A stretch of DNA of 64,000 bases from Brevibacterium sp. UMB1308A (GCF_030230605.1 NZ_JASPDO010000009.1:16155-80154); one strand, 5' to 3'. Shown: positions 10,047 through 20,735, numbered from the stretch's first letter. Notes: a model not told the origin generated them from the sequence alone. Numbers and translations are program-made.

Positions 10047-10612
10047 TGGTGGATCAGCCGCGCATTGAGGCAGCGGTCCGCGAAATCCTGTACGCGATTG
10101 GTGAAGACCCCAACCGCGACGGACTACAGGAAACACCCGGGCGAGTAGCCCGTGCGTATGCGGAACTGTTCGCCGGAATGGGGCAAGACCCGGCAGAAGT
10201 GTTGTCGACCACGTTCGAAATCGGGCACGACGAAATGGTGTTGGTGCGCAACATCGAAATGTTCTCCACGTGTGAACATCACTTGTTGCCGTTCCACGGG
10301 GTTGCGCACGTGGGTTACATCCCCAACACCTCGGGACGTGTGACCGGGCTTTCGAAGCTGGCTCGCTTAGTCGAGCTGTACGCGCGCAGGCCACAGGTCC
10401 AGGAACGGCTCACCGGCCAGATCGCCGACGCGCTCATGGAACACCTGGAGCCCCGGGGCGCAATCGTGGTGATCGAAGCCGAACACCTGTGCATGTCCAT
10501 GCGCGGTGTGGACAAGGCCGGCGCGTCAACAATTACGTCAGCTGTACGCGGTAGCTTGCGCAAACCAACATCGCGTGCCGAAGCTATGAGTTTGATCCGA
10601 GGCACAACATGA
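10046..10612 (+). CDS. folE: GTP cyclohydrolase I (type IA)
   Basis: 188 residues, the standard length. It is the first enzyme of tetrahydrofolate synthesis, turning GTP into dihydroneopterin triphosphate. Conserved motifs are [10 protein letters not shown] with the zinc-binding Cys and His, [15 protein letters not shown], and [12 protein letters not shown]. It opens a folate operon folE-folP-folBK in which each gene overlaps or touches the next. Confidence 0.97.
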   Translation: MVDQPRIEAAVREILYAIGEDPNRDGLQETPGRVARAYAELFAGMGQDPAEVLSTTFEIGHDEMVLVRNIEMFSTCEHHLLPFHGVAHVGYIPNTSGRVTGLSKLARLVELYARRPQVQERLTGQIADALMEHLEPRGAIVVIEAEHLCMSMRGVDKAGASTITSAVRGSLRKPTSRAEAMSLIRGTT

Positions 10613-11409
10613 AAATCATGGGGATTTTGAACGTCACCCCAGATTCCTTTTCTGACGGCGGGCGCTACTTCGACACCACGAGTGCGCTCGACCACGCACA
10701 CCAAATGGTCGAAGACGGCGCCCACATCATTGACGTGGGAGGCGAATCGACGCGCCCCGGTTCAGCCCGGGTGGGTGAAGAAGAGGAGCAACGCCGCGTG
10801 CTCCCCGTGGTGACAGAGCTTGCCAAACAGGGGATCGCGGTGAGCGTGGACACCATGAACGCGTCCACCATGCGCGCTTGCTTAGAGGCGGGGGCGCAGT
10901 ACATCAATGACGTGTCAGCAGGGCAAATGGACCCCGACATGCTACGACTGGCGGCTGAAACGCACAGCGAAATCATCCTCATGCACTGGCGTGGCCTGCT
11001 GTCTGACGCGGGCGCCGTATTCCACTACGACAACGTAGTAGAAGAAGTGCGCGAAGAACTGAGCCAGCGAGTCGACGCCGCCGTGGACGCGGGCGTGAAC
11101 CCCGGTCGCATCATCGTGGACCCAGGGCTGGGATTTTCGAAGAACGCGCAACACAACTGGACACTCATGTCCCACCTGGACCGGCTGGCCAGTTTGGGTC
11201 CCCGGCTGCTGGTGGCAGGTTCGCGCAAAAGGTTCCTGTCCTCGCATCTGGAGGAAACCGGCGCCGAGGTGGACGAACGCAATTTGGATATTGCCACCTC
11301 GGCGTTGACCGCCCTTGCCTGCCACGCGCGCGCCTGGGGCGTGCGCGTCCACGATGTGCGCACCTCGGCAGTGGTCGCCAGCGTCACCGAACGGGCCCTC
11401 CATGGGTGA
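10609..11409 (+). CDS. folP: Dihydropteroate synthase
   Basis: 266 residues; the ATGA overlap with folE implies translational coupling. It condenses p-aminobenzoate with dihydropterin pyrophosphate and is the sulfonamide target. Signature segments are [14 protein letters not shown] near the N-terminus, [32 protein letters not shown] and a final VRVHDVR. All usual ligand-binding residues appear present. A second, more divergent copy lies at 30.5-31.4 kb. Confidence 0.97.
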   Translation: MKIMGILNVTPDSFSDGGRYFDTTSALDHAHQMVEDGAHIIDVGGESTRPGSARVGEEEEQRRVLPVVTELAKQGIAVSVDTMNASTMRACLEAGAQYINDVSAGQMDPDMLRLAAETHSEIILMHWRGLLSDAGAVFHYDNVVEEVREELSQRVDAAVDAGVNPGRIIVDPGLGFSKNAQHNWTLMSHLDRLASLGPRLLVAGSRKRFLSSHLEETGAEVDERNLDIATSALTALACHARAWGVRVHDVRTSAVVASVTERALHG

Positions 11410-12331
11410 CGACCGGATCACTCTGACCGGGTTGAAAGCGCGTGGTTTTCACGGGGTTTTTGACTTTGAAAAACGCGAGGGTCAAGATTTTGTGGTCGAC
11501 GTGGTGTTGCATGCCGACCACGCGCAGGCTGGGGCGTCAGACCGGTTAGAAGACACCATCAACTATGCGGATGTCGCGCAGATTGTGGCGGACCGCGTCA
11601 CGGGTGAGCCCTTTGACTTGATTGAAGCTCTGGCGTGGGCAATTGCGGGCGATTTGTTGCGTGTGGCGGGTTCGGTGGAAGTCACAGTCCACAAGCCACA
11701 GGCGCCCATTGATCAGGACTTCCAAGATGTTTCGGTGACCGTGCGCAGGTCTGGTGCCCAGGGCCAGTCGGAGCGTTTGGTGCAGGACTTGGTGCGCGGC
11801 GGGCAGGCTGTAATCGGTGTGGGTGCCAACATGGGCAACCCCGCTGAAACGGTCCAAAGCGCCATGGACGCGCTTGACCTGCACCCGCACATCACGGTCT
11901 TGCAAAGGTCCTCGCTGTATAGGTCCGCGCCCGTCGGAGGAGTCGAACAAGACGACTTCATCAACGCGGTGATGACGGTTGAAACTACGCTGTCCGCGTA
12001 TGAACTGTTGGGCGTGTGCCAAGGTGTTGAGTTGGCGCACGGCCGCACACGTGACGTGCGGTGGGGGCCACGCACGTTGGATCTGGACCTCATCCGGTTC
12101 ACTTCGCATGAGGGGCTGGGCCGGGGTGCGGACATAGGCGATGCGACCGCCGAACTGACACTCACCGATCCGGTGCTTACACTGCCTCACCCGGAAGCGG
12201 GCAACCGAGCGTTTGTGCTCGTACCCTGGCATGAAATTGATCCCAGCGCGACAATAGACGTAGACGGCACAACGCTGACGCTTCGTGAACGACTGGAAGA
12301 ACTTGGCGACCAGGGGGTTGAACGAGCATGA
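11402..12331 (+). CDS. folBK: Fused dihydroneopterin aldolase / HPPK (FolB-FolK)
   Basis: 309 residues from the ATG at 11402, which overlaps the folP stop. Residues 1 to about 118 are a FolB domain (LTGLKARGFHGVFDFEK; VEVTVHKPQAPI), which cleaves dihydroneopterin. From about 135 a HPPK domain follows: VIGVGANMGN, RSAPVGGVEQDDF, and the diphosphokinase signature RWGPRTLDLDLI. One chain therefore supplies two successive steps between FolE and FolP. Such fusions are known in actinobacteria. A longer upstream reading exists but lies entirely inside folP and lacks FolB similarity. Confidence 0.94.
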   Translation: MGDDRITLTGLKARGFHGVFDFEKREGQDFVVDVVLHADHAQAGASDRLEDTINYADVAQIVADRVTGEPFDLIEALAWAIAGDLLRVAGSVEVTVHKPQAPIDQDFQDVSVTVRRSGAQGQSERLVQDLVRGGQAVIGVGANMGNPAETVQSAMDALDLHPHITVLQRSSLYRSAPVGGVEQDDFINAVMTVETTLSAYELLGVCQGVELAHGRTRDVRWGPRTLDLDLIRFTSHEGLGRGADIGDATAELTLTDPVLTLPHPEAGNRAFVLVPWHEIDPSATIDVDGTTLTLRERLEELGDQGVERA

Positions 12332-12789
12332 GCCAGACCAAACCCAAGACGCTTGCGACTGCAGGTTTACTTGGGCTGGCACTTGCCTACGTGTTCAACT
12401 TCATGTGGGAATCCTACGGGCAAGTGTTGCCAGGAATCCCGTGGCTGGCAATCGTGGGAATGTTGATCCTTTCGGTTGTTCTTCTGGTTGTTGGCCTTCC
12501 CATTAAAAAGTGGAACGAAGGCGACCGTACCCGCGTCCTCGACCCGCTGAAAGCCGCTCGCGTGGCAATCATGGCTAAAGCCGCCGCGCTTGCCGGCGCG
12601 AGCCTCACCGGGTGGTACGCAGGAAGCGCGGTGTATTTGCTCACAACCGGCGGTGGCGCACGCAGTTCTACCGGGGCTGGAATGCTTTTGGCAGTAGCCT
12701 CCGCAGCGGTTTTGATGATTGTGGGCCTTATCGTAGAGTCATACTGCCAATTGCCTCCCGATGACCCAGAAGGAACCGAACCGGCATGA
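12328..12789 (+). CDS. DUF3180 family membrane protein
   Basis: 153 residues with four predicted membrane helices, and an ATGA overlap with folBK. A gene of this family nearly always follows folK in Micrococcales, but no function has been shown. The loop KKWNEGDRTRVLDPLKAARVAIMAKAAA between helices 2 and 3 is characteristic. The gene is translationally coupled to both neighbours, so it is probably made together with the folate enzymes and the PH proteins. Confidence 0.8.
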   Translation: MSQTKPKTLATAGLLGLALAYVFNFMWESYGQVLPGIPWLAIVGMLILSVVLLVVGLPIKKWNEGDRTRVLDPLKAARVAIMAKAAALAGASLTGWYAGSAVYLLTTGGGARSSTGAGMLLAVASAAVLMIVGLIVESYCQLPPDDPEGTEPA

Positions 12790-13250
12790 ATGATCAAATC
12801 GTTCAAGTAGACAGCAAACTGTTCTACGTGTGGCTGGTGAACGGTTTGTGGTTCGTTGTTGTTGCTGTTGTCGCGTGCGTGGTGGCAGCAGTTTTTCTTC
12901 CTTGGTGGGTTCCAGTCGCAGTTGGTGCTGCCGCTGTCATAGGAATTGTCTGGTGGGTTATCGTTGCTTACCGTCAGGTGAAGAACTTGGGGTACGCAAT
13001 CCGGGAAAATGACCTGCTCATCCAGCGAGGGATCATGTTCCGGAGCACCACGGTCGTGCCCTTTGGGCGCATGCAGTTCGTCGACGTTTCCTCCGGGCCT
13101 GTGAGCCGTTTCTTTGGGTTGGCAACAGTGGAACTGCACACCGCCTCGGCGTCCTCAGACGCAACCATTCCAGGGTTGCCCGCTCAAGACGCAGACCACC
13201 TGCGCGAACTTCTGGCGCAGCGCGGTGAAACTCACCTGGCCGGATTGTGA
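12786..13250 (+). CDS. PH domain-containing membrane protein (YdbS-like, bPH2)
   Basis: 154 residues: two N-terminal helices (about 15-57) and then one bacterial PH (bPH2) domain with NDLLIQRGIMFRSTTVVPFGRMQFVDVSSGPVSR split across its core strands. In Bacillus the paired YdbS/YdbT proteins protect against bacteriocins. In actinobacteria the pair sits after folK and is uncharacterised. Start overlaps DUF3180 by four bases. Confidence 0.82.
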   Translation: MNDQIVQVDSKLFYVWLVNGLWFVVVAVVACVVAAVFLPWWVPVAVGAAAVIGIVWWVIVAYRQVKNLGYAIRENDLLIQRGIMFRSTTVVPFGRMQFVDVSSGPVSRFFGLATVELHTASASSDATIPGLPAQDADHLRELLAQRGETHLAGL

Positions 13251-14983
13251 GGCCGCCGGTGTCACAGGAAAACCCAGACGCACAGAACGCCCCGGCCACA
13301 GAGAGAGACGCGCAGCCAGACCAGCTTGACTGGCGCCGAGTCCACCCCGCCACCCCGTTCCTCGACGTGGGATTGGGGCTGATCGCGCTCGTCGTGGCAT
13401 TCGTGTCCTTCTCGTTCAACCAAGTTCAAGACCTTATTCAGCTTGTGGTCTTTGCGGTCGAACACGGAACGCTCGACTTTATTCTCAAGAACCTCGCCTG
13501 GTTGCTGGTAGGTGTGGCAGTTTTTGCTGGAGTTATTGCCCTCAACTGGTGGTCGTGGCGGGTGCGTGCATACGCGATTGACCACAACGCGGTGTACTCG
13601 CGCTGGGGGATCCTTAACAAACAGTTGCGTAAAGCGCGCTTAGACCGTGTGCAGTCGATCGATATCCGGCAGCGGTTCATGGCACGGATCTTCGGAATGG
13701 CGGAACTCACTTTCGACGTCGCCGGTGGAGAAGGCTCGGAAGTCACTATCAAGTTCCTCACCAAGAAGCAGGCCGAAGACCTGCGCGAAGACATGCTCGC
13801 GCAAGTCCGTGCCGTGAAGAATGAGAAACGTGCGCCTGCGGAACCAACGGCCGAGGTCGCCCCGACTGGCCTCGCCCCCGAAGATATCCCCGCGCACAGT
13901 CCGCACACTGAGGCCCCGGAAACGACCTCGGCGGACCATGCAAAAGCCCATCGCCACGGTGCGCCTGCCGGAAGTCGCATCACGACAAGTCTGAGCACCG
14001 GGATTAGCACAGTTGCAGAAGACTTTACGGAAACCGTGGATTCCGTGCTCATGCCGTACCGCATTAAATCCAATGTGAGTGCCGACGGCCGGTTGCTCAT
14101 GGTTCCGGCGCACCGCGTGATTCTTTCGCGGCTAGTTTCCGGGACGACGCTTGCGTTGGTTCTCAGCGCGCTGGTGATCCTCGTGGCCATGGCCGTGATT
14201 GCGTTACTGCCCAACGCATCGTTCAGCTTCGGTGGGCTGGCCGGTTTTGTTGGTATCATCGCAGGTCTTGCCTCAGTGGTGAAAAAGGGTTTTGCTGAAT
14301 CCAACTTTGCTGTGTCGATCACTGGTGACGGCCTGGCGATCACCTCCGGGCTGCTGGATACGCGCCGGAGCATGATCCCTTTGGACCGTATCCAGGCTGT
14401 CGAACTGACCCAGAGTATCTTGTGGCGACCATTTGGGTGGTGGCGTGCCACGTTCAACCTGGCCGGAACGTCTGAGGGCGACAAAGGCTCTGTTCTTCTT
14501 CCCGTGGGGACGCTCGATGAGGTGATGGTGCTTTTGGGGTTGGTGCTTCCCGACCCTGGAGTTCCTGAGGACATCCACGGTGGTGACCTGATCCGTGAAG
14601 CGGCGCTGAAGAAGTCCAAGGGTGAGCCGGTGGGGCCGGCCGCGCGCATGTTCACACACCAGCCTGCGTCGTCTAAGTGGCTGGACCCGATTTCATGGAA
14701 ATCCAACGTGTTTGCTTTCACCGACACCATGCTTGTGGTGCGTAGGGGAGTGCTAGAGCGAACGGTTCAGCTGGTTCCGCACGCCCGTGTGCAGTCACTG
14801 GCGTTAGAGGAAGGGCCCCTCCAATCTGCCCTGGGGCTCAAGTCGATCAGCATCCATTCCACCAGCGGGCCCGTTCACCCTCACATTTACCACTTCGATG
14901 GCGCTGATGGGCATGCACTGCTGAACGACTACGCAGAACGTACCGTGCGCGCGCGTCGTGTACTTGACGGAGTCGAAGCCTAG
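13247..14983 (+). CDS. PH domain-containing membrane protein (YdbT-like)
   Basis: 578 residues. GTG at 13247 overlaps the previous stop (GTGA); a GTG at 13259 is also possible. It contains paired helices and three bPH2 repeats: the first after about residue 95 (YSRWGILNKQLRKARLDRVQ), the second after about 345 (ITSGLLDTRRSMIPLDRIQ), the third near 500 (VVRRGVLERTVQLVPHARVQ). A charged linker of about 60 residues rich in Ala, Pro and His lies between the first and second membrane blocks. It likely forms a complex with the upstream PH protein. Confidence 0.82.
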   Translation: MRPPVSQENPDAQNAPATERDAQPDQLDWRRVHPATPFLDVGLGLIALVVAFVSFSFNQVQDLIQLVVFAVEHGTLDFILKNLAWLLVGVAVFAGVIALNWWSWRVRAYAIDHNAVYSRWGILNKQLRKARLDRVQSIDIRQRFMARIFGMAELTFDVAGGEGSEVTIKFLTKKQAEDLREDMLAQVRAVKNEKRAPAEPTAEVAPTGLAPEDIPAHSPHTEAPETTSADHAKAHRHGAPAGSRITTSLSTGISTVAEDFTETVDSVLMPYRIKSNVSADGRLLMVPAHRVILSRLVSGTTLALVLSALVILVAMAVIALLPNASFSFGGLAGFVGIIAGLASVVKKGFAESNFAVSITGDGLAITSGLLDTRRSMIPLDRIQAVELTQSILWRPFGWWRATFNLAGTSEGDKGSVLLPVGTLDEVMVLLGLVLPDPGVPEDIHGGDLIREAALKKSKGEPVGPAARMFTHQPASSKWLDPISWKSNVFAFTDTMLVVRRGVLERTVQLVPHARVQSLALEEGPLQSALGLKSISIHSTSGPVHPHIYHFDGADGHALLNDYAERTVRARRVLDGVEA

Positions 14984-14991
14984 GAGGACAT

Positions 14992-15885
14992 ATGGACCAG
15001 ACTCGCTTGGGCGTTGGCATCGTGGGGACCGGGCGCGTGGGTGCCGTGATGGGGCGCGCACTGCGCGAAGCCGGGCACGCGATCGTGGGGTGTACCGCCA
15101 GTTCTGAAGCCAGCCGTGACCGTGCTTCTGCCATGTTGCCTGACGTCCCCATTCTGGACGTAGAAACGGTGGTTGAGCGCAGCGAACTGGTGTTGTTCAC
15201 GGTTCCAGATGACATCCTCCCGGAATTGGTGGCGGGGCTGGCTAAGTTGGGGAAGTTCAACTCGGGTCAGATTGTGGCCCACTGCGCGGGCCGGTATGGG
15301 ACCGAGGTGTTAGAACCTTCCGGAGCCATCCCCCTTGCGTTGCACCCGTCTTTGTCGTTTACCGGAACGAGCATCGACTTACCACGTCTGCGCCAGGCAA
15401 CGATCGCGGTAACGGCCCCCAAACCTGTTTTGCCGATTGGTCAGGCTCTGGTGGTGGAAATTGGGGCCGAGCCAGTGATCGTCGCCCCTGCGGACAGGCC
15501 GTTGTACCACGCAGCTATTTCACACGCGGCCAATCACACGGTAGTGATCCTCAGCCAGGCGCTGGAACTGTTGGCCAGCGTGGGCCTAGAGAACCCGGCT
15601 CAGGTTCTGCACTCGCTTGTCGACGCGAGCGTGAACAACACTCTGCAGTCTGGTCCCAGTGCGCTCACCGGCCCGGTGTCTCGTGGAGACATCGGTACAG
15701 TCGAAGCACACCTGGGAGCCTTGGCCGAATTCAGCCTTGCACAGGAAGGCGTGGCGACCCGTGACACCTATGTGGCCTTGGCGCGCGCAACCGTTGCTCG
15801 TGCTCTCACAAACGGCACGATCACTGACACGCAAGCCACCGCCCTGTTGGACGTGCTGCAGGCGTCGAGCACAGATCCCAAATAG
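14992..15885 (+). CDS. DUF2520 Rossmann-like NAD(P)-binding protein
   Basis: 297 residues with an unusually strong ribosome-binding site (TAGGAGGACAT before ATG). The N-terminal Rossmann motif GIVGTGRVGAVMGRAL and the central HPSLSFTG belong to the DUF2520 group, which looks like a ketopantoate or pyrroline-carboxylate reductase but has no proven reaction. In many relatives it is followed by panC (pantoate-beta-alanine ligase). Here lysS follows directly, so panC has been lost or moved. Confidence 0.82.
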   Translation: MDQTRLGVGIVGTGRVGAVMGRALREAGHAIVGCTASSEASRDRASAMLPDVPILDVETVVERSELVLFTVPDDILPELVAGLAKLGKFNSGQIVAHCAGRYGTEVLEPSGAIPLALHPSLSFTGTSIDLPRLRQATIAVTAPKPVLPIGQALVVEIGAEPVIVAPADRPLYHAAISHAANHTVVILSQALELLASVGLENPAQVLHSLVDASVNNTLQSGPSALTGPVSRGDIGTVEAHLGALAEFSLAQEGVATRDTYVALARATVARALTNGTITDTQATALLDVLQASSTDPK

Positions 15886-15918
15886 GAGCTGAACATATAA
15901 ACGCGGTAGCCTAAGACC

Positions 15919-17421
15919 ATGCCTACCGATCACGAAGAACACCTCGACCCTGAACAGTTGCGCATCCGCAAAGAAAAGCGTCAGCGCATGCTCGACGCAG
16001 GCGGTGAAGCGTACCCCGTTTCCGTTCCGCGCACTCACACTCTGCAGGAAATCCGCGAGGCGTATCCGCACCTGGAAGCCGGAGAAGAAACTGACGACCG
16101 CGCTGGCGTCGTTGGTCGCGTTGTGTTCTTCCGCAACACCGGAAAGCTCTGCTTTGTGACCCTGCAGTCTGGTGACGGCACCCGCTTGCAGGGAATGCTG
16201 TCCCTCGCCGAGGTGGGACAAGAAGCGCTGGACGCGTGGAAAGCTGATGTCGACTTAGGTGACATTGTTTTCTTGGAAGGGCGCGTGATTTGCTCTAAGC
16301 GCGGCGAGCTTTCGATCTTTGCTTCCCGTTGGGAAATGGCGGCCAAAGCGATCCGTCCGTTGCCACCGCAGCACACTGAGCTGGGCGACGAAGGCCGTAT
16401 GCGTCAGCGGTATTTGGACCTGATCATGCGCGAGGACGCACGCAAGACGGTCCACATTCGTTCCGACGTGATGAAGTCGCTACGCAAAACATTCGACGAA
16501 CGCGGGTTCCTTGAAATTGAAACCCCTATGTTGCAGACAATTCCATCTGGTGCTGCCGCACGCCCATTCTCTACGCACATGAATGCGTACGACATGGAAC
16601 TGTATTTGCGTATTGCTCCTGAACTTTTCCTCAAGCGCGCTGTTGTTGGCGGGTTGGAAAAGGTCTTTGAAATTAACCGCAACTTCCGAAATGAAGGTGC
16701 GGACTCTACACACTCTCCGGAATTCGCAATGCTTGAAGCATATGAAGCATATGGTGATTATTCGACAATCGGAGAATTGACGAAAAAGCTTATTCAAAAT
16801 GCTGCGGTAGAAGCCACTGGCTCGCTGCAAGTGACTCTGGCTGACGGGACCGAATACGACTTCGGTGGCGAATGGGCCACGGTGAGCATGTACGAAACCC
16901 TGTCTGAAGAGTGCGGGGAAACCGTTACACCTGAAACCACAGTTGACGAACTTCTGGCGATTGCCAAAAAGTGCAACATCGACGTGGAAGGTGTTTTCCG
17001 AGGGCACGGGAAGCTCGTGGAAGAAATGTGGGAGCACTTCTACCAAGATAAGCTGTGGGAGCCCACCTTTGTCACAGACTTCCCGGTTGACACCTCGCCC
17101 TTGGTCCGTGAACACCGCTCAAAGCCTGGGGTTGTTGAGAAATGGGACCTCTACGTGCGTGGGTTCGAGCTGGCTACCGGATACTCAGAGTTGGTAGACC
17201 CCGTTATCCAGCGGGAACGCTTTGAAGTGCAGACGCGTAACGCCGCAAAGGGTGACGACGAAGCGATGCCTTTGGACGAAGACTTCCTCACCGCGATGGA
17301 GTTTGGAATGCCCCCATCAGGTGGAATGGGAATGGGAATCGACCGGCTTCTCATGGCTCTTACTGGATTGGGAATTCGTGAAACAATTCTTTTCCCGCTT
17401 GTGAAGCCAATTGAAAATTAA
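15919..17421 (+). CDS. lysS: Lysyl-tRNA synthetase, class II
   Basis: 500 residues. It has an N-terminal OB-fold anticodon-binding domain (about 60-170, [18 protein letters not shown]) and a class II catalytic core with motif 2 [11 protein letters not shown] and motif 3 [15 protein letters not shown]. It charges tRNA-Lys. The ATG at 15919 lacks a clear Shine-Dalgarno, so the transcript may be leaderless or start shortly upstream. Bases 16560-16830 use visibly more AT-ending codons than the rest of the gene. Confidence 0.97.
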   Translation: MPTDHEEHLDPEQLRIRKEKRQRMLDAGGEAYPVSVPRTHTLQEIREAYPHLEAGEETDDRAGVVGRVVFFRNTGKLCFVTLQSGDGTRLQGMLSLAEVGQEALDAWKADVDLGDIVFLEGRVICSKRGELSIFASRWEMAAKAIRPLPPQHTELGDEGRMRQRYLDLIMREDARKTVHIRSDVMKSLRKTFDERGFLEIETPMLQTIPSGAAARPFSTHMNAYDMELYLRIAPELFLKRAVVGGLEKVFEINRNFRNEGADSTHSPEFAMLEAYEAYGDYSTIGELTKKLIQNAAVEATGSLQVTLADGTEYDFGGEWATVSMYETLSEECGETVTPETTVDELLAIAKKCNIDVEGVFRGHGKLVEEMWEHFYQDKLWEPTFVTDFPVDTSPLVREHRSKPGVVEKWDLYVRGFELATGYSELVDPVIQRERFEVQTRNAAKGDDEAMPLDEDFLTAMEFGMPPSGGMGMGIDRLLMALTGLGIRETILFPLVKPIEN

Positions 17422-17466
17422 TGATTACTGAAAGTAATGACATTAGCCCGAACGCTAGGATAGATA

Positions 17467-17700
17467 GTGGAATACGTTAAAGTATTGCTTCCTTCGATCG
17501 TTGTCGGATTGATTTTTTGGTATGTGCTTCGTGCCATTATTCGATCAGACAGCATCGAACGTAAACAAATGGACAAGTATTACGCTCAGCTAGCTGAATC
17601 CGAAGGGGCTTCGACGGCGCGGCCGGGATCCCACAACGATCAGGTTGACCAAGCGGAAGGTGGCTCACATGGCACGCACGATGAAGGTCGTTCTCACTGA
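17467..17700 (+). CDS. Small single-pass membrane protein, function unknown
   Basis: 77 residues from a GTG start at 17467. A hydrophobic helix at about residues 6-24 (LLPSIVVGLIFWYVLRAI) is followed by a charged cytoplasmic tail with EGGSHGTHDEGRSH at the end. Similar small proteins occur between lysS and lsr2 in relatives, but none is characterised. Its 3' end overlaps the start of lsr2 by 32 bases in another frame. Codon use in the first half fits a real gene; the His/Gly-rich tail is less convincing. Confidence 0.55.
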   Translation: MEYVKVLLPSIVVGLIFWYVLRAIIRSDSIERKQMDKYYAQLAESEGASTARPGSHNDQVDQAEGGSHGTHDEGRSH

Positions 17701-17992
17701 CGACATCGACGGAACTCCCGCAGACGAAACCATCGAATTTTCGATTGACGGAAATCACTACGAGATTGAACTGAACAGCGACAACGCGGCTAAGTTCCGC
17801 GGTGCTTTTGAACCGTATGTTTCTAAGGCCCGTCGCGTCGCTGGTTCACGCACTCCTAAGAAGAAGGCATCGTCCAGCCGCGTCGATGCGACCAAGGTCA
17901 GGGACTGGGCACGCGACAACGGGTTCGAAGTTTCAGCGCGCGGTCGTCTATCGAGTGAAGTGATCGAAGCATACGAGAAGTCACTGGCCTAA
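17669..17992 (+). CDS. lsr2: Lsr2-family nucleoid-associated protein
   Basis: 108 residues from the ATG at 17669, preceded by GGAAGG. Lsr2 is the actinobacterial H-NS analogue: it bridges DNA, binds AT-rich minor groove and silences foreign genes. The N-terminal dimerisation strands are visible (MKVVLTDDIDGTPADETIEF), then a basic linker, then the DNA-binding part with VRDWARDNGFEVSARGRL, whose RGR clamp is the AT-hook-like motif. Its presence matters for the AT-richer accessory stretches elsewhere in the window, which are likely targets. Confidence 0.96.
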   Translation: MARTMKVVLTDDIDGTPADETIEFSIDGNHYEIELNSDNAAKFRGAFEPYVSKARRVAGSRTPKKKASSSRVDATKVRDWARDNGFEVSARGRLSSEVIEAYEKSLA

Positions 17993-18023
17993 CAACCTCA
18001 TAAGCCGTCTAGGATCCACAGAA

Positions 18024-18061
18024 TTTCGCCATCAGCCGAACTGTTTCGGCTGATGGCGAAA
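18024..18061 (+). terminator. Perfect 17-bp hairpin between lsr2 and clpC
   Basis: TTTCGCCATCAGCCGAA, loop CTGT, then the exact reverse complement. It lies in the 130-base lsr2-clpC gap. There is no run of T after it on the plus strand, so it is either a rho-independent-like stop of the actinobacterial (tail-less) kind or an RNA-processing site. Confidence 0.7.
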
Positions 18062-18122
18062 CTGCAAATAAAACACTGGCCCGCATGGTTACAGTCTTAG
18101 AAATCCAGAAATAGGAGGGCAA

Positions 18123-20735
18123 ATGTTTGAACGGTTTACAGATCGTGCCCGTCGAGTCATCGTGCTGGCACAGGAAGAAGCCAAGCTTCTTAAGCACAAC
18201 TACATCGGAACCGAACACATTCTTTTGGGGCTCATCCACGAAGGTGAAGGGATCGCTGCCAAAGCGCTCGAAGGAATGGACATTTCCCTCGAGGGTGTAC
18301 GTGAACAGGTAGTCGACATCATTGGTGAGGGCCAGCAGGCTCCTACCGGTCACATTCCTTTTACCCCGCGTGCAAAGAAAGTGTTGGAGCTCAGCCTGCG
18401 GGAAGCCCTGCAGTTGGGACACACCTACATCGGTACCGAGCACATTCTTTTGGGCCTCATTCGCGAAGGTGAAGGCGTTGCCGCTCAGGTACTCGTGAAG
18501 CTGGGCGCCGACCTCGGCCGTGTGCGCCAGGAAGTTATCAAGCTCATTTCCGGTTACCAGGGCAAGGAACCCGCTTCCACCGGTGCGCGTGAAGAAGGCA
18601 CGCCGTCTGGTTCGCTGGTGCTTGACCAGTTTGGGCGCAACCTCACCGCCGCTGCACGGGAAGGCAAGCTGGACCCGGTCATTGGGCGTGAAGAGCAGAT
18701 GGAACGCGTCATGCAGGTGCTGTCGCGTAGGACCAAGAACAACCCGGTTCTCATCGGTGAACCCGGTGTAGGTAAGACGGCGGTTGTCGAAGGTCTCGCG
18801 CAGGCGATCGTGGCCGGTGACGTTCCTGAAACACTCAAAGACAAGCAGCTGTACACCTTGGACCTCGGTTCACTGGTGGCTGGTTCGCGTTACCGCGGTG
18901 ACTTTGAAGAGCGCCTGAAGAAGGTCCTCAAGGAAATCCGTACTCGCGGGGACATCGTCCTGTTCATTGACGAAATCCACACCCTGGTGGGTGCGGGTGC
19001 AGCCGAAGGTGCGATTGACGCCGCCTCGATCCTGAAGCCCATGTTGGCCCGTGGGGAACTCCAAACAATTGGTGCCACCACGTTGGACGAGTACCGCAAG
19101 AACATCGAGAAGGACGCGGCTCTGGAACGTCGTTTCCAGCCTATCCAGGTGCCAGAACCTACGCTCGATATCGCAGTTCAGATTCTGCGTGGTCTGCGTG
19201 ACCAGTACGAAAACCACCACAAGGTGACCATCACCGACGGTGCGTTGGAAGCTGCAGTCAACCTTTCTGACCGCTACATCAACGACCGCTACCTGCCGGA
19301 CAAGGCGATTGACCTCATTGACGAAGCTGGTGCCAAACTGCGCATCACCCGCATGAGTGAACCGCAGGAAATCAAGGATCTCAACGAGAAGATCGCACAA
19401 GCTCGCAAGCGTAAAGAAGTTGCGATCGACAAGCAGAACTTTGAGCTTGCAGCTGATGAGCGCAACACGGAAATGGAGCTCACTAAGGAACGCGACAAGG
19501 CCGAAAAAGCGTGGCGTTCAGGTGCTAAGGGTGGCGGAGCGATCGTTGACGAAGAGCTGATCGCTGAAGTTCTGGCTAAGGCCACCGGCATCCCTGTGTT
19601 CAAGTTGACGGAAGAAGAGTCGTCGCGTCTTCTGCGCATGGAAGACGAACTGCACAAGCGCATTATTGGTCAGAACGATGCGATCAAGTCGGTGTCGCGG
19701 GCAATCCGCCGTACGCGTGCTGGGCTGAAAGACCCCAAGCGTCCGTCCGGTTCGTTCATCTTCGCCGGTCCTACCGGTGTGGGTAAGACGGAGCTCGCTA
19801 AGGCACTCGCTGAGTTCTTGTTCGGTGACGAGTCCGCGCTCATCAGCCTGGACATGAGTGAGTTCTCTGAGAAGCACACTGTGTCGCGTCTGTTCGGTTC
19901 GCCTCCGGGATACGTGGGATACGAAGAAGGTGGGCAGCTCACAGAGAAGGTGCGCCGCCGTCCATTCTCAATCGTGCTGTTTGACGAGGTTGAAAAGGCC
20001 CACGCGGACATCTTCAACTCGTTGCTACAGATCCTGGAAGACGGTCGTTTGACCGACTCGCAGGGTCGTGAGGTGGACTTCAAGAACACCATCATCATCA
20101 TGACCACGAACCTGGGTACGCGCGACATCAACCGTGGAACCCCCATGGGCTTCCAGGCTGACAACGACACGTCAACCAGCTACGACCGTATGAAGCAAAA
20201 GGTCAACGAAGAGCTCAAGCAGCACTTCCGTCCTGAGTTCCTCAACCGTGTCGACGACACGATTGTGTTCCCACAGCTCCAGAAGGACGAAATCGTCAAG
20301 ATTGTGGACCTGTTCCTGACTCGCCTGGACACGCGTCTGGCCGATCAGGGCATGAGCATCGAGGTGTCTGCCGACGCCAAGAACGCTCTTGCGGACCGTG
20401 GGTTCGACCCAGTTCTGGGTGCACGTCCTCTGCGTCGCACCATCCAACAGGACATCGAAGATCCACTGTCGGAAAAGATCCTGTTCAACGAGTTGCACTC
20501 GGGACAGCGCATCTACGTGGATGTGGAAGGCGAAGGGCCTCTGGCCACGTTCACCTTCCGCGGTGAAATGGATGACCGTGTGCTGACACGTTCCAAGGAC
20601 GAAGAAGACAACACGGGCGCGATTCCGGAAGCTGGTCTTGCGAACGAAGAGGCTGGCAAACCGGACGTCACGGACGACACTGACGGTGCAGGTGGAAAAG
20701 CGGTAGCACAGGCTAACCAAACCACCGAAGAGTAA
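18123..20735 (+). CDS. clpC: ATP-dependent Clp protease ATP-binding subunit ClpC
   Basis: 870 residues; GGAGG six bases before the ATG. Class I Clp ATPase that unfolds substrates for ClpP. Two Clp-N repeats lie in the first 145 residues ([10 protein letters not shown] occurs twice), AAA domain 1 has Walker A GEPGVGKT at about 212, a UVR/middle region spans roughly 420-465, and AAA domain 2 has GPTGVGKT at about 549 with FDEVEKAH as Walker B. The tail of about 35 residues is acidic and low in complexity. An AAA1-D-loop-linked hairpin lies upstream, so clpC probably has its own promoter. Confidence 0.98.
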   Translation: MFERFTDRARRVIVLAQEEAKLLKHNYIGTEHILLGLIHEGEGIAAKALEGMDISLEGVREQVVDIIGEGQQAPTGHIPFTPRAKKVLELSLREALQLGHTYIGTEHILLGLIREGEGVAAQVLVKLGADLGRVRQEVIKLISGYQGKEPASTGAREEGTPSGSLVLDQFGRNLTAAAREGKLDPVIGREEQMERVMQVLSRRTKNNPVLIGEPGVGKTAVVEGLAQAIVAGDVPETLKDKQLYTLDLGSLVAGSRYRGDFEERLKKVLKEIRTRGDIVLFIDEIHTLVGAGAAEGAIDAASILKPMLARGELQTIGATTLDEYRKNIEKDAALERRFQPIQVPEPTLDIAVQILRGLRDQYENHHKVTITDGALEAAVNLSDRYINDRYLPDKAIDLIDEAGAKLRITRMSEPQEIKDLNEKIAQARKRKEVAIDKQNFELAADERNTEMELTKERDKAEKAWRSGAKGGGAIVDEELIAEVLAKATGIPVFKLTEEESSRLLRMEDELHKRIIGQNDAIKSVSRAIRRTRAGLKDPKRPSGSFIFAGPTGVGKTELAKALAEFLFGDESALISLDMSEFSEKHTVSRLFGSPPGYVGYEEGGQLTEKVRRRPFSIVLFDEVEKAHADIFNSLLQILEDGRLTDSQGREVDFKNTIIIMTTNLGTRDINRGTPMGFQADNDTSTSYDRMKQKVNEELKQHFRPEFLNRVDDTIVFPQLQKDEIVKIVDLFLTRLDTRLADQGMSIEVSADAKNALADRGFDPVLGARPLRRTIQQDIEDPLSEKILFNELHSGQRIYVDVEGEGPLATFTFRGEMDDRVLTRSKDEEDNTGAIPEAGLANEEAGKPDVTDDTDGAGGKAVAQANQTTEE

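Noticed and set aside
11315-11401. N-terminal extension of FolBK
   Set aside because: The longer frame lies wholly within folP and lacks FolB features. The ATG at 11402 overlaps the folP stop and gives a standard FolB start.
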